Assembly (NCBI GenBank): GCA_029879595.1
Contig: JAOUPZ010000135.1
Span: 1-7,921, forward strand
DNA: 7,921 bases
Reading direction: 5' to 3'
DNA from: Deltaproteobacteria bacterium
GTDB lineage: Bacteria > SAR324 > JACQKK01
Under the pieces are notes generated by a model. It did not search any database and was not told the DNA's origin. It saw nothing but the letters and a program-made list of their open reading frames with translations. Position 1 is the stretch's first letter. Every line of letters begins with the position of its first letter. This document shows, one piece after another, positions 1 to 5,922 of the stretch. The position numbers were made by a program, and so were the translations under genes.

Positions 1-863
1 ACCTCCTTGAGAAGATTTATTTTCCGGGTCTGGGTGTTGAACCAGTACTCGGCATCCACTCCCAGGTTTTCCGCATTCATTCCATCCAGGGCTGTGCGCC
101 TCATTTTTTCCGTAAGGGCAAACTCCTCGGATGTGGCGATCTTCTTATAGCGGTTCTGTTGTTCATCGTTCAGAAAAACCCAGGCCACGTTGAGATAGTT
201 TTCCTGGGTATTTACCAGTTCAATCAAGCGCCGGTAGAGCCCCTCGCGGCCCTTGAAGGAGCCGGCTCCGAAAACTCCGGAAAGAACCGCCCGTTCGATG
301 CCCGCCCGTTCCTTGCTTTGCAGGTAGTTGGCGTATCCTGAGAGTTGGTTGGCGGCTTCGGTAATATTGGTGATGTTGGCCATGGAGGCGATCATGTCCA
401 AAAATACTTTGTTGAGCTTGGAGTAATAAGCCACCGAATCGCTGACAGAAATATCCAGCTTTTGCACTTTCTGCCGGGTTTCATCCAGCCGGTCCAGCAG
501 GCCGGTGGCTTCCTTCAGATATGGTGCCAGCGCGCCGTCAAAGCTGTTCTGGTCAAAATCCCGGAGGTACTGCCTCAACTCCAGCAGTTTCCTGGTTGTT
601 TCCTGCTGTTGCTTGGGCAACTGGGTCTGGAACTGCTGTCCATTGCTGCCCAGAAATCCCGCGGAGACGCCCCGCTCCTTTTGGAGTTCATGCACAAGGG
701 CGCTGGAATGGGTGGAAAGCTTGGCCAGGGTTTTGATGGATTGGGTTTCCAGCAATACCTGAACGTTTTTAAAGATGCCAATTACTGATAAAAAGATGAT
801 GCAGGATATGGGCAGTGAAAGCAGTACTACAAGTTTTCCTTTTAATCCGTATTTGCTGAGCAT
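1..863 (-). CDS. NIT-domain membrane sensor (chemoreceptor or histidine kinase), N-terminal part
   Basis: The gene runs off the left edge, leaving 287 codons from the ATG at 863. Residues 1-10 are basic, followed by a membrane helix at about 11-31. Residues 50-280 form a helical extracytoplasmic region. Two motifs are typical of the NIT (nitrate/nitrite-sensing) family: HELQKERGVSAGF at 58-70, and a second Gln-x-Lys-Glu-Arg element at 182-186 followed by a conserved Arg191. The end, around W274 to L284, resembles the last NIT helix that leads into the second membrane segment. By family precedent a second transmembrane helix, a HAMP domain and then either a methyl-accepting signalling domain or a histidine kinase should follow, but these lie outside the window, so the output is unknown. 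The start is supported by purine-rich sequence (AAGGGGATAGGAAA) just upstream. The ligand of this member cannot be told; nitrate/nitrite is known only for some NIT proteins. Confidence 0.85.
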   Translation of the reverse strand, partial: MLSKYGLKGKLVVLLSLPISCIIFLSVIGIFKNVQVLLETQSIKTLAKLSTHSSALVHELQKERGVSAGFLGSNGQQFQTQLPKQQQETTRKLLELRQYLRDFDQNSFDGALAPYLKEATGLLDRLDETRQKVQKLDISVSDSVAYYSKLNKVFLDMIASMANITNITEAANQLSGYANYLQSKERAGIERAVLSGVFGAGSFKGREGLYRRLIELVNTQENYLNVAWVFLNDEQQNRYKKIATSEEFALTEKMRRTALDGMNAENLGVDAEYWFNTQTRKINLLKE

Positions 864-904
864 GATTATTTCCTATCCCCTTGAGTGCAACCTTTTTCCT
901 TGTC

Positions 905-916
905 CAACCTAGGTTG
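905..916. promoter_or_regulatory. 12-bp perfect palindrome upstream of the NIT sensor gene
   Basis: CAACCTAGGTTG is a perfect palindrome about 42 bases upstream of the sensor start codon. On the minus strand a TATATT hexamer (941-936) lies further upstream and could be a -10 box. No good -35 is visible. If that promoter is real, the palindrome falls in the early transcribed region, a position suited to an operator. No known regulator motif is assigned. Confidence 0.3.
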
Positions 917-1350
917 ATTGCCCTTGTTTGTCGGGAATATACGCAATAAACGCGCCAAGCATCAGTAATGCAGCCGAAATATTCTTTCAAATAACCGGGC
1001 TCATTGAACGGTATTTGGACCTGGCAAAAGCCGGTTTCATGAATTCCTGTTGAAACCCCGGTCCTACCGTGAGCCTTTTGTCCGATGCCCTGCCGATAAC
1101 AAAACTGGTTCGAGAGGCTTTTTCTCCAGGCTTCCACAATAATCATCAGCCGATTAGCCAATAATAAGCCAATAAGCCGTGGATATCCCGGGCCCTGCCT
1201 TTCAAACCGGTTTCATAAAAAAAAATAAAGCGACATTCCCCATACGGCAAAGTGATTACCATGCCGGCAGAATAAAGCGCAAGAAAAAAATATGCAAAAC
1301 GTTGTATATATGACGGGAAGAGGCTTCAGGAAACGAACTCTTCAGAATGG

Positions 1351-1415
1351 GGGGCACCGGCGCTGTATACAAATACTGTATCCAGATACTGTATCCAGAT
1401 ACATGGCGGTGCCCC
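1351..1415. repeat. 65-bp symmetric element: three 13-bp tandem repeats inside a 9-bp inverted repeat
   Basis: The outer arms GGGGCACCG (1351-1359) and CGGTGCCCC (1407-1415) are perfectly complementary. Between them lie three head-to-tail 13-mers at 1365-1377, 1378-1390 and 1391-1403. The second and third carry GTATCCAGATAC, itself an inverted repeat (GTATC-CA-GATAC); the first is GTATACAAATAC. The centre of the array almost coincides with the centre of the arms. It sits about 47-111 bases downstream of the SCO stop codon. As RNA it could form a large hairpin ending or stabilising the SCO transcript, although no T-tract follows on the minus strand. As DNA it could be a cluster of protein-binding sites or a dispersed chromosomal repeat. 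Confidence 0.65.
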
Positions 1416-1461
1416 TGATATTTTCAGCGGGGCGAGGGCTATCGACGATTAAAGCCTGTGC

Positions 1462-2397
1462 TCAGGGTTCCTGTGCGGCTCTGCGGCCTGCTTCCACAAG
1501 CCACCTGGGCGAGGGGTTCAGGAGTGCGTAGGCTATGACTCCCTTGGGGTCCAGCACATAAACCACGCCCGGATGGTCGATATCGCCGGTTTTTTCGTCT
1601 CTGACCCGGGTGATCTCAAAGTTGTCCAGCACATCGTTGACGGTAATAATGTCGCCGCTGAGCAGAGTGGCGCTTTCCGGCAATCCCCACTGGGTTCTGA
1701 TGCCCTCCAGGGCAGACGGTGTGTCACGCCAGGCGTCAAGGCTGATTACCACCATCCGGGCGTTTAGACCGGGAGCCATTTCCAGGGCTCTGTTGATGCT
1801 TGTGACCAGCAGGGGGCAGACCGTCGCGCAGTTGCCAAAGGCAAAAGTGACATAGGATACATTCCCCCTGATGTCATTGAGCCCCACCTGCCTACCCTTC
1901 TGGTCAGTCAGGCTGAAATCCGGCGCAGGGCGGTTCAGGCGCAGATATCCCTCCGGGAAGGGCTTGTCGGGAAACGCCGCCTCTATGCCCTGGGGAGCCA
2001 GGGAGGTTGTAATTCCGCGCCAGAGCATCCAGGTGGCCTGAGCCAGCACAACCGTGATCAACAAACCCAGAATTATCCGCCCGGTTAAATTGCGGTTGAG
2101 AAACTGGAAACCCTCCTTGAGTTCACGAAGCCATCCCGCCAGCAGAATCAGGGTAAGGCTCACGGGCCCCATGGCCAGAATCCCCCAGCCATAAATGGAG
2201 GGAAGTCCGTCTTCCTTGGTGAAAAAGCAGATCTTCTGTGCCCGGGCCAGCCATTCGGGCGGAGGTTCAAGTGTTGGCGGTATGGCCAGTATCCACCAGG
2301 TTAGGGTGCTTACTACCCACAATACAATCAGGATCACACCTGTGTATTCAGCCACCATCATCGTGTATCTGGTTAGGCCATGATCTTCAGCGGTCAT
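1462..2397 (-). CDS. SCO1/SenC-family copper/thiol protein with an N-terminal three-helix membrane domain
   Basis: SCO proteins deliver copper to, or reduce, the CuA site of heme-copper oxidase subunit II on the outer face of the membrane. From the preferred start (311 aa) there are three membrane helices at about 17-39, 69-88 and 108-128. A thioredoxin-like SCO domain follows from about 153 to 307. It contains GNCATVCP with the copper-binding Cys190 and Cys194 in CxxxC spacing, the SLDAWRDTP strand/loop equivalent to the SCO S-x-D-x-x-R-D-T-P segment, and the copper-ligand His275 in DIDHPGVVY. All three copper ligands are therefore present. Classical SCO proteins have one anchor helix; the extra helices, with a conserved-looking CFF...GLPSIYGW loop, are unusual. 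The longest frame opens at 2454, but that ATG has no ribosome site; GGAGG at 2413-2409 favours the ATG at 2397 (or 2406). It is divergent from the CuA/subunit I operon, which suggests it serves that enzyme. Confidence 0.88.
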   Translation of the reverse strand: MTAEDHGLTRYTMMVAEYTGVILIVLWVVSTLTWWILAIPPTLEPPPEWLARAQKICFFTKEDGLPSIYGWGILAMGPVSLTLILLAGWLRELKEGFQFLNRNLTGRIILGLLITVVLAQATWMLWRGITTSLAPQGIEAAFPDKPFPEGYLRLNRPAPDFSLTDQKGRQVGLNDIRGNVSYVTFAFGNCATVCPLLVTSINRALEMAPGLNARMVVISLDAWRDTPSALEGIRTQWGLPESATLLSGDIITVNDVLDNFEITRVRDEKTGDIDHPGVVYVLDPKGVIAYALLNPSPRWLVEAGRRAAQEP

Positions 2398-2408
2398 GCT
2401 TTGCATTA

Positions 2409-2413
2409 CCTCC
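2409..2413 (-). promoter_or_regulatory. Shine-Dalgarno site that favours an internal SCO start
   Basis: GGAGG on the minus strand lies 11 bases before the ATG at 2397 and only 2 before the ATG at 2406. The upstream ATG at 2454, which gives the longest frame, lacks any purine-rich leader. A second AGGAGG just upstream (in the codons for Ser-Gly-Gly) has no in-frame start at usable spacing. The shorter protein is therefore preferred; spacing of 11 is slightly long, so some doubt remains. Confidence 0.45.
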
Positions 2414-2639
2414 GGGTTATCCGCACCTCCTGAATGAAAGACTGTATGAATCATTCAGGGATTTGGTTTTTGTTTATAAAGGTTGTTTTGCCTGATGCCG
2501 TCGGTTCGGCACTCTTTGAGCGCGGCCTTTAAGGCGGGCAGTTAGCGCTGGAAAATAAAAGAAACAGAGACCTGAATCCATTGTTTTCTGTTCGTTCGAT
2601 ATTGTATGAACTTAACTGATCCACCAATAAAATGTAAAT

Positions 2640-2653
2640 ATGACAAATGTCAT
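2640..2653. promoter_or_regulatory. FNR/DNR-like palindrome between SCO and the oxidoreductase operon
   Basis: ATGAC-AAAT-GTCAT is a perfect inverted repeat with the five-base arms and four-base spacer of CRP/FNR-family sites (compare TTGAT-N4-ATCAA for FNR and TTGAC-N4-GTCAA-like sites for nitrosative-stress regulators of this family). The outermost T/A of the consensus is swapped to A/T. It lies about 120 bases before the small-protein start and about 240 before the SCO start, so it could serve either direction. A second palindrome, TATCA-AAGG-TGATA (2665-2678), follows 25 bases later. The regulator identity is inference. Confidence 0.4.
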
Positions 2654-2693
2654 GCAAAACCGCTTATCAAAGGTGATAGCCATTTAAAAGCAA

Positions 2694-2736
2694 CACAAAG
2701 GCGGTGCGCCGGGGACGTGCGCCGAAAGACTTTGTG
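2694..2736 (+). promoter_or_regulatory. Possible structured 5' leader of the oxidoreductase operon
   Basis: CACAAAG (2694-2700) and CTTTGTG (2730-2736) are perfectly complementary 7-base arms. They enclose an imperfect tandem duplication beginning GTGCGCC at 2704 and again at 2717; each copy continues CG and ends in AC. GCGC in the two copies can pair around the sequence CGGGGACGT. The element ends about 26 bases before the AGGAGG of the first gene, a place suited to post-transcriptional control. I do not recognise it as a known riboswitch class; it could equally be two operator half-sites in DNA. Confidence 0.3.
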
Positions 2737-2773
2737 ACATCAATATCATATTCCTTTTCAACAGGAGGATATC

Positions 2774-2920
2774 ATGAGCAATGATAACATCCCCGCAATG
2801 CAAAAGCTCTTGGATAGCCCCATCAAGCTGCTTGTGGTAGGAAACGTGGTGATGCTGTTGGTATTTACGGCGTGGGGAATGGTGGAGATCATGTCTCTCA
2901 GCCCATCGGCGCTGCCATAA
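2774..2920 (+). CDS. 48-aa single-helix membrane protein, first gene of the CuA/heme-copper operon
   Basis: This small frame starts at ATG 2774 and ends with TAA at 2918-2920. A textbook AGGAGG at 2763-2768 lies five bases ahead of the start. The first 16 residues are polar (MSNDNIPAMQKLLDSP), followed by one hydrophobic helix at about 17-38 that includes VVGNVVMLLVFTAWG, and a short tail ending SALP. It lies 21 bases upstream of the CuA subunit gene, clearly in the same operon, with a nearly identical start region (GGAG, then ATATCATG). The likely role is a small accessory or structural subunit of the enzyme, as many heme-copper enzymes carry one-helix subunits, or an assembly factor. It has no metal-ligand motif. 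Function is inferred from position only; the reality of the gene is well supported by ribosome site, length and topology. Confidence 0.8.
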   Translation: MSNDNIPAMQKLLDSPIKLLVVGNVVMLLVFTAWGMVEIMSLSPSALP

Positions 2921-2941
2921 AATAAAAATTAAGGAGATATC

Positions 2942-3475
2942 ATGCACTCAGGAATTGTAAGCCCGCAGGGAGTCTGGTGGAAAGATGCGGGAAAAGCGGA
3001 GAAGCTCTGGGTCACCATAGCCTTCATCTGGTGTATCATCCTGTTCCTGGCGATGCCTTTCTGGCATATCGTAGGGGGACAGAACACCACCGGTGTGAGG
3101 GGTACAACCGACCCGATGGCGTTCATGGAACGGACAAACCGTTTCGTTACCGAGTTTCAGGTCGGAGAGGAAAAAGGTATCCCCGTGGTTGCCCCCCCGG
3201 CTGGCAGTCATGTGTACATGCTGGGACGCGCCTATCAGTGGTACCCAATTTTGAAACTGAAGGCCGGAAGCACCTACACGCTGCACCTGTCCTCATTGGA
3301 CTTCAATCATGGATTTGCGGTTTTCCCCATCAACCTGAACTTCCAGGTTGTGCCGGGATACGATTATGCCTTGACGATCACCCCGAATCAGGCTGGCGAA
3401 TACAAAATCATGTGTAATGAGTTTTGTGGAATCGGTCACCACCTGATGGTCGGTAAAGTCATTGTGGAACCATAA
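2942..3475 (+). CDS. CuA-containing subunit II of a heme-copper NO/oxygen reductase
   Basis: Subunit II takes electrons from cytochrome c (or a similar soluble donor) at its dinuclear CuA centre and passes them to the low-spin heme of subunit I. The 177-residue protein has one membrane helix at about 22-44 and then an outward-facing cupredoxin domain. All CuA ligands are visible: His123 (NHGF), then Cys158, Glu160 (backbone carbonyl), Cys162, His166 and Met169 in CNEFCGIGHHLM. The aromatic YQWYP segment (98-102) corresponds to the conserved Trp region through which electrons enter CuA. The short length and single helix resemble B-family (ba3-like) subunit II rather than the two-helix mitochondrial type. 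There is no fused cytochrome c domain, and no cytochrome c gene nearby, so the donor is unknown. AGGAG at 2932-2936 supports the start; subunit I follows after 45 bases. Confidence 0.93.
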   Translation: MHSGIVSPQGVWWKDAGKAEKLWVTIAFIWCIILFLAMPFWHIVGGQNTTGVRGTTDPMAFMERTNRFVTEFQVGEEKGIPVVAPPAGSHVYMLGRAYQWYPILKLKAGSTYTLHLSSLDFNHGFAVFPINLNFQVVPGYDYALTITPNQAGEYKIMCNEFCGIGHHLMVGKVIVEP

Positions 3476-3520
3476 TCCGGACAAATAACAGGAATAACTA
3501 AACAGAAGGAGATTCCATCA

Positions 3521-5227
3521 ATGAGTTCAATTGCAGCCAACTGGCTAAACCGCTCTTGTCCGGTGACCGGCTTAAAGGTCGACAAGCATGCGGAATGGCT
3601 GATCAGGGTTAACGCCGTGGTGGCCGTACTGGCCTTTACCACCGGCTTGGTCGGCGCTATCATGCTGGCCCTCACCCGCTGGCAGGCAGTCCATCTGCTG
3701 CCCGCGGACTGGTATTACCGGATGGTGACCGCTCACGGTCTCAACATGCTGGTGTTCTTCATCATATTCTTCGAGATGGCCGCCCTGTATTTTGCCGGGC
3801 CCATCCTGTTGAACAGCCGCCTCGTGGGCCCAAAGCTGGGCTGGGTGGCATTCGTGCTGATGGTGCTGGGAACGCTGATGGTTGAGTACACGGTCTTCAC
3901 CGGTCAGGCGGACGTTATGTTCACCTCGTACCCCCCGCTGAAAGCCCATCCCTATTATTATCTGGGATTGATAATATTCGCGGTGGGAGCATTGCTGGTG
4001 GTGACACTATTCTTCGCCAGCATAATTGTCGCCAAGAAGGAAAACACATACCAGGGATCCGTTCCCCTGGTGACCTTCGGTGCGATAACTGCGGCCATCA
4101 TCGCCGTGATCACCATTTTGCACGGCGCGATCATCCTGATCCCGACCCTGCTGTGGTCGTTCGGTCTGATCCCCATGGACGCAGAGATTTACCGCCTCAT
4201 ATTCTGGGGCTTCGGACACTCCTCACAACAGATCAACGTCAGTGCCCAGGTTGCCATATGGTACCTGATGGGCGGTCTGACCATGGGTGGAGTCGTGCTG
4301 AACGAGAAAGTCAGCCGGGGTGCGTTCCTGCTGTACATCCTCTTCATCTCGATGGCCTCCGCTCACCACCTGTTGGTGGATCCCGGCTTCGGCCCCGCCT
4401 GGAAGATCGTCAACACCAGCTACTTCATGTATCTGGCCGTGTTGGCCTCCCTGATTCACGGATTCACCGTTCCGGCCGGTATGGAAGTGGGTGCTCGCCT
4501 GCAAGGCTACACCAACGGCCTGTTCGAGTGGCTCCAGAAGGCCCCCTGGTCTGACCCCGGATTCTCGGCCACCTTCCTGTCCCTGATTATCTTCGGATTC
4601 CTGGGCGGGGTTACCGGTGTGGTTATCGGTACCGAGCAGATCAACATCATCGCCCACAACACCCTGCGGATTCCCGGGCACTTCCACACCACCGTCGTGG
4701 GTGGAACGGCCCTGTGCTTCATGGGTGCGACCTATTATGTGGTGCCGTTGTTGTTCCGCAAGCAGATCCTGGGCATGGCGCTGGCCCGCATCCAGCCCTA
4801 TATCTTCGCCCTGGGCATCACCATCGTCGGGACCAGCATGATTGTTGCCGGTCTGTTCGGCGCCCCCCGGAGGCACTATGACATCGCCTTCACTGAGGCT
4901 CCGTTCCAGGTGGAATTCCCGGCGGCCGTGGACCTGGCGCTGACTTTTGTGGGTATAGGCGGTATCATCGCCTTCACCGGCGGTCTGATATATGTGCTGG
5001 TGGTAGTGGCCTCGGTATTCCTGGGCCCGGCATATGACGACGCCGCCGCCAAGTCCGGCAAAGCCAGTGTTCCCCAGGGGCTGCTCAAGCTGCCGCCTCA
5101 GGTGCACGACAAGGAACTGCACGATGCTCCGGGTTCCCTGGTGCTGGCCTTTGTGCTGCTGGCGGTATTTGCGGTGTACTACTTCACCAACTGGAAGATT
5201 CTCTCCATGATCTGGAAGGTCGGCTGA
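3521..5227 (+). CDS. Heme-copper superfamily catalytic subunit I, probable non-canonical nitric oxide reductase
   Basis: This 568-aa protein has twelve core membrane helices plus an extra C-terminal one (about 537-558). Low-spin heme ligands are His72 (helix II, TAHGLNML) and His389; the high-spin heme ligand is His387 (GHFHTT, helix X); CuB/FeB ligands are His233, His282 and His283. In oxygen reductases of the A and B families helix VI reads GHPEVY, with the tyrosine at His+4 cross-linked to histidine. Here it reads GHSSQQ, giving Gln237. cNOR has its FeB-ligand Glu at the same position. In helix VIII, PTGIK of A-family enzymes corresponds to PAGME, so Glu322 replaces the K-channel lysine. 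Glu85 in helix II is another buried acid. Lacking the catalytic tyrosine but with CuA in the neighbouring subunit, it fits the CuA-type NO reductases (eNOR/bNOR/sNOR-like); the subfamily is unresolved. AAGGAG at 3506-3511 supports the start. Automated labels may call it cytochrome c oxidase subunit I. Confidence 0.92.
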   Translation: MSSIAANWLNRSCPVTGLKVDKHAEWLIRVNAVVAVLAFTTGLVGAIMLALTRWQAVHLLPADWYYRMVTAHGLNMLVFFIIFFEMAALYFAGPILLNSRLVGPKLGWVAFVLMVLGTLMVEYTVFTGQADVMFTSYPPLKAHPYYYLGLIIFAVGALLVVTLFFASIIVAKKENTYQGSVPLVTFGAITAAIIAVITILHGAIILIPTLLWSFGLIPMDAEIYRLIFWGFGHSSQQINVSAQVAIWYLMGGLTMGGVVLNEKVSRGAFLLYILFISMASAHHLLVDPGFGPAWKIVNTSYFMYLAVLASLIHGFTVPAGMEVGARLQGYTNGLFEWLQKAPWSDPGFSATFLSLIIFGFLGGVTGVVIGTEQINIIAHNTLRIPGHFHTTVVGGTALCFMGATYYVVPLLFRKQILGMALARIQPYIFALGITIVGTSMIVAGLFGAPRRHYDIAFTEAPFQVEFPAAVDLALTFVGIGGIIAFTGGLIYVLVVVASVFLGPAYDDAAAKSGKASVPQGLLKLPPQVHDKELHDAPGSLVLAFVLLAVFAVYYFTNWKILSMIWKVG

Positions 5228-5316
5228 TCCAGCCAGTCTTCCGGTCGACCAGAAGTCCTTTCGGGCAGGAAATCTCCCGGATGCAAGGACAGACGGTATG
5301 AGGAGAAAAAGAAAAT

Positions 5317-5349
5317 GCCCCTTCGGGAAACCGGAGGGGCTTTTTTTTT
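5317..5349 (+). terminator. Strong intrinsic terminator of the oxidoreductase operon
   Basis: A 10-bp stem (GCCCCTTCGG paired with CCGGAGGGGC, one T-G wobble) closed by a GAAA tetraloop is followed by nine T residues. It lies 90 bases after the subunit I stop, so the operon ends here and holds no subunit III or cytochrome gene. Confidence 0.95.
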
Positions 5350-5368
5350 AAGAATTCAATGATTTTGC

Positions 5369-5373
5369 AGGAG
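5369..5373 (+). promoter_or_regulatory. Ribosome binding site selecting the ATG at 5383
   Basis: AGGAG lies nine bases ahead of ATG 5383. The upstream in-frame ATG at 5359 falls within ten bases of the terminator T-tract and has no ribosome site, so the shorter protein is preferred. Confidence 0.6.
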
Positions 5374-5382
5374 ATGGAGATT

Positions 5383-5703
5383 ATGACCATAAAACGAATC
5401 TGGCATGGCTGGACCAGCCCGGAAAATGCCGACTTCTATGAAAGTCTTTTGCAAAAGGAGATATTTCCAGGAATTGAAAACAGGAACATCCCCGGATACA
5501 GGAGCATTGAACTGTTGCGCCGTGAGCATGATCATGAGGTGGAGTTTGTTACAATAATGACATTTGATTCCATCCAGAACGTGATCGACTTCCAGGGTAA
5601 GGATTACACCCGATGTTATGTGCCCCAAAGCGCAAGGGAAGTACTGAGCCGCTGGGATGAGCACTCGGGCCATTATTTGCTGCGGGAAGAAAGGATATAT
5701 TGA
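5383..5703 (+). CDS. Small antibiotic-biosynthesis-monooxygenase-like (dimeric alpha/beta-barrel) protein
   Basis: The 106-residue cytosolic protein opens with TIKRIWHGWTSPENADFYES, then a helix and a Pro-Gly-Tyr-Arg segment (PGYRSIELLRRE). An acidic His-rich turn (HDHEVEF) follows, then a strand-loop-helix (MTFDSIQNVIDFQG), and finally a His-containing end (HSGHYLL). This order resembles the ABM superfamily of ferredoxin-like alpha/beta proteins, which dimerise and include monooxygenases, heme-degrading enzymes and many members of unknown role. No specific catalytic residues can be named, and no substrate is suggested by context. It follows the operon terminator by 33 bases, so it is probably transcribed separately, yet no clear promoter is visible in that gap; read-through is possible. 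The start chosen is the ATG at 5383 for its ribosome site; the longest frame would add eight residues. Fold assignment is by recognition of the N-terminal pattern and is moderately sure. Confidence 0.75.
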   Translation: MTIKRIWHGWTSPENADFYESLLQKEIFPGIENRNIPGYRSIELLRREHDHEVEFVTIMTFDSIQNVIDFQGKDYTRCYVPQSAREVLSRWDEHSGHYLLREERIY

Positions 5704-5760
5704 AGCCGCCTTCCGGACGGTAAGTCTTGAAGTGTTTTGCCTGGGCACAGGAATCCTGCT

Positions 5761-5780
5761 GCCTGAAAATATTTTCAGGC
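5761..5780. repeat. 20-bp perfect palindrome downstream of the ABM-like gene
   Basis: GCCTGAAAATATTTTCAGGC is a perfect 20-bp inverted repeat about 58 bases past the stop codon. It could form a hairpin with GCCTGAA/TTCAGGC arms in RNA of either strand, but no T-tract follows on either side. It may be a weak bidirectional terminator or an operator for the downstream gene. Confidence 0.6.
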
Positions 5781-5922
5781 CATAATAAACCTGTCAGGAG
5801 AGGCCTCTTGGAGAAAAATACTGTTTTATCAGATCATGGGATATATAATTGGCTGGGTTAACCCCAGTCAGGGCTCTTGCAGACAGTGGAGCGGGGCCCT
5901 GTGAGGCCTTGAAGCCGCCAAA

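Larger units (their letters stand above)
864..1461. other. Intergenic region without a convincing gene
   Basis: About 600 bases separate the NIT sensor start from the SCO stop. The open frames here (for example minus 769-1161) overlap neighbours and look like random coding. Visible items are the palindrome at 905-916 and an imperfect inverted repeat at 1031-1039/1051-1061 (CCGGTTTCA against TGAAACCCCGG). CCGGTTTCAT recurs at 1207-1216, inside the palindrome AAACCGGTTT. AGCCAATAA is repeated with an 11-base period (1156-1164, 1167-1175), and an A9 run lies at about 1217-1225. The symmetric element at 1351-1415 is listed separately. I see no tRNA, CRISPR or clear transposon ends. Confidence 0.6.

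Noticed and set aside
769..1161. Open frame of 130 codons on the minus strand upstream of the NIT sensor
   Set aside because: It overlaps the sensor gene's 5' end in another frame, has no ribosome site and a composition unlike a real protein.
1292..1531. Small plus-strand frame running into the SCO 3' end
   Set aside because: It spans the symmetric repeat element and is antisense to conserved SCO codons; no ribosome site or recognisable motif.
2508..2521. Possible sigma-54 promoter (GGCAC with GG-N10-GC spacing)
   Set aside because: The -24 half is good but the -12 half reads GAGC rather than TTGC, and it lies about 250 bases before the first gene, so the support is too thin.
4223..5122. 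Open frame of 299 codons on the minus strand inside subunit I
   Set aside because: It is antisense to a strongly conserved gene, rich in Gly, Gln and His as expected from reverse reading of GC-biased codons, and has no recognisable domain.
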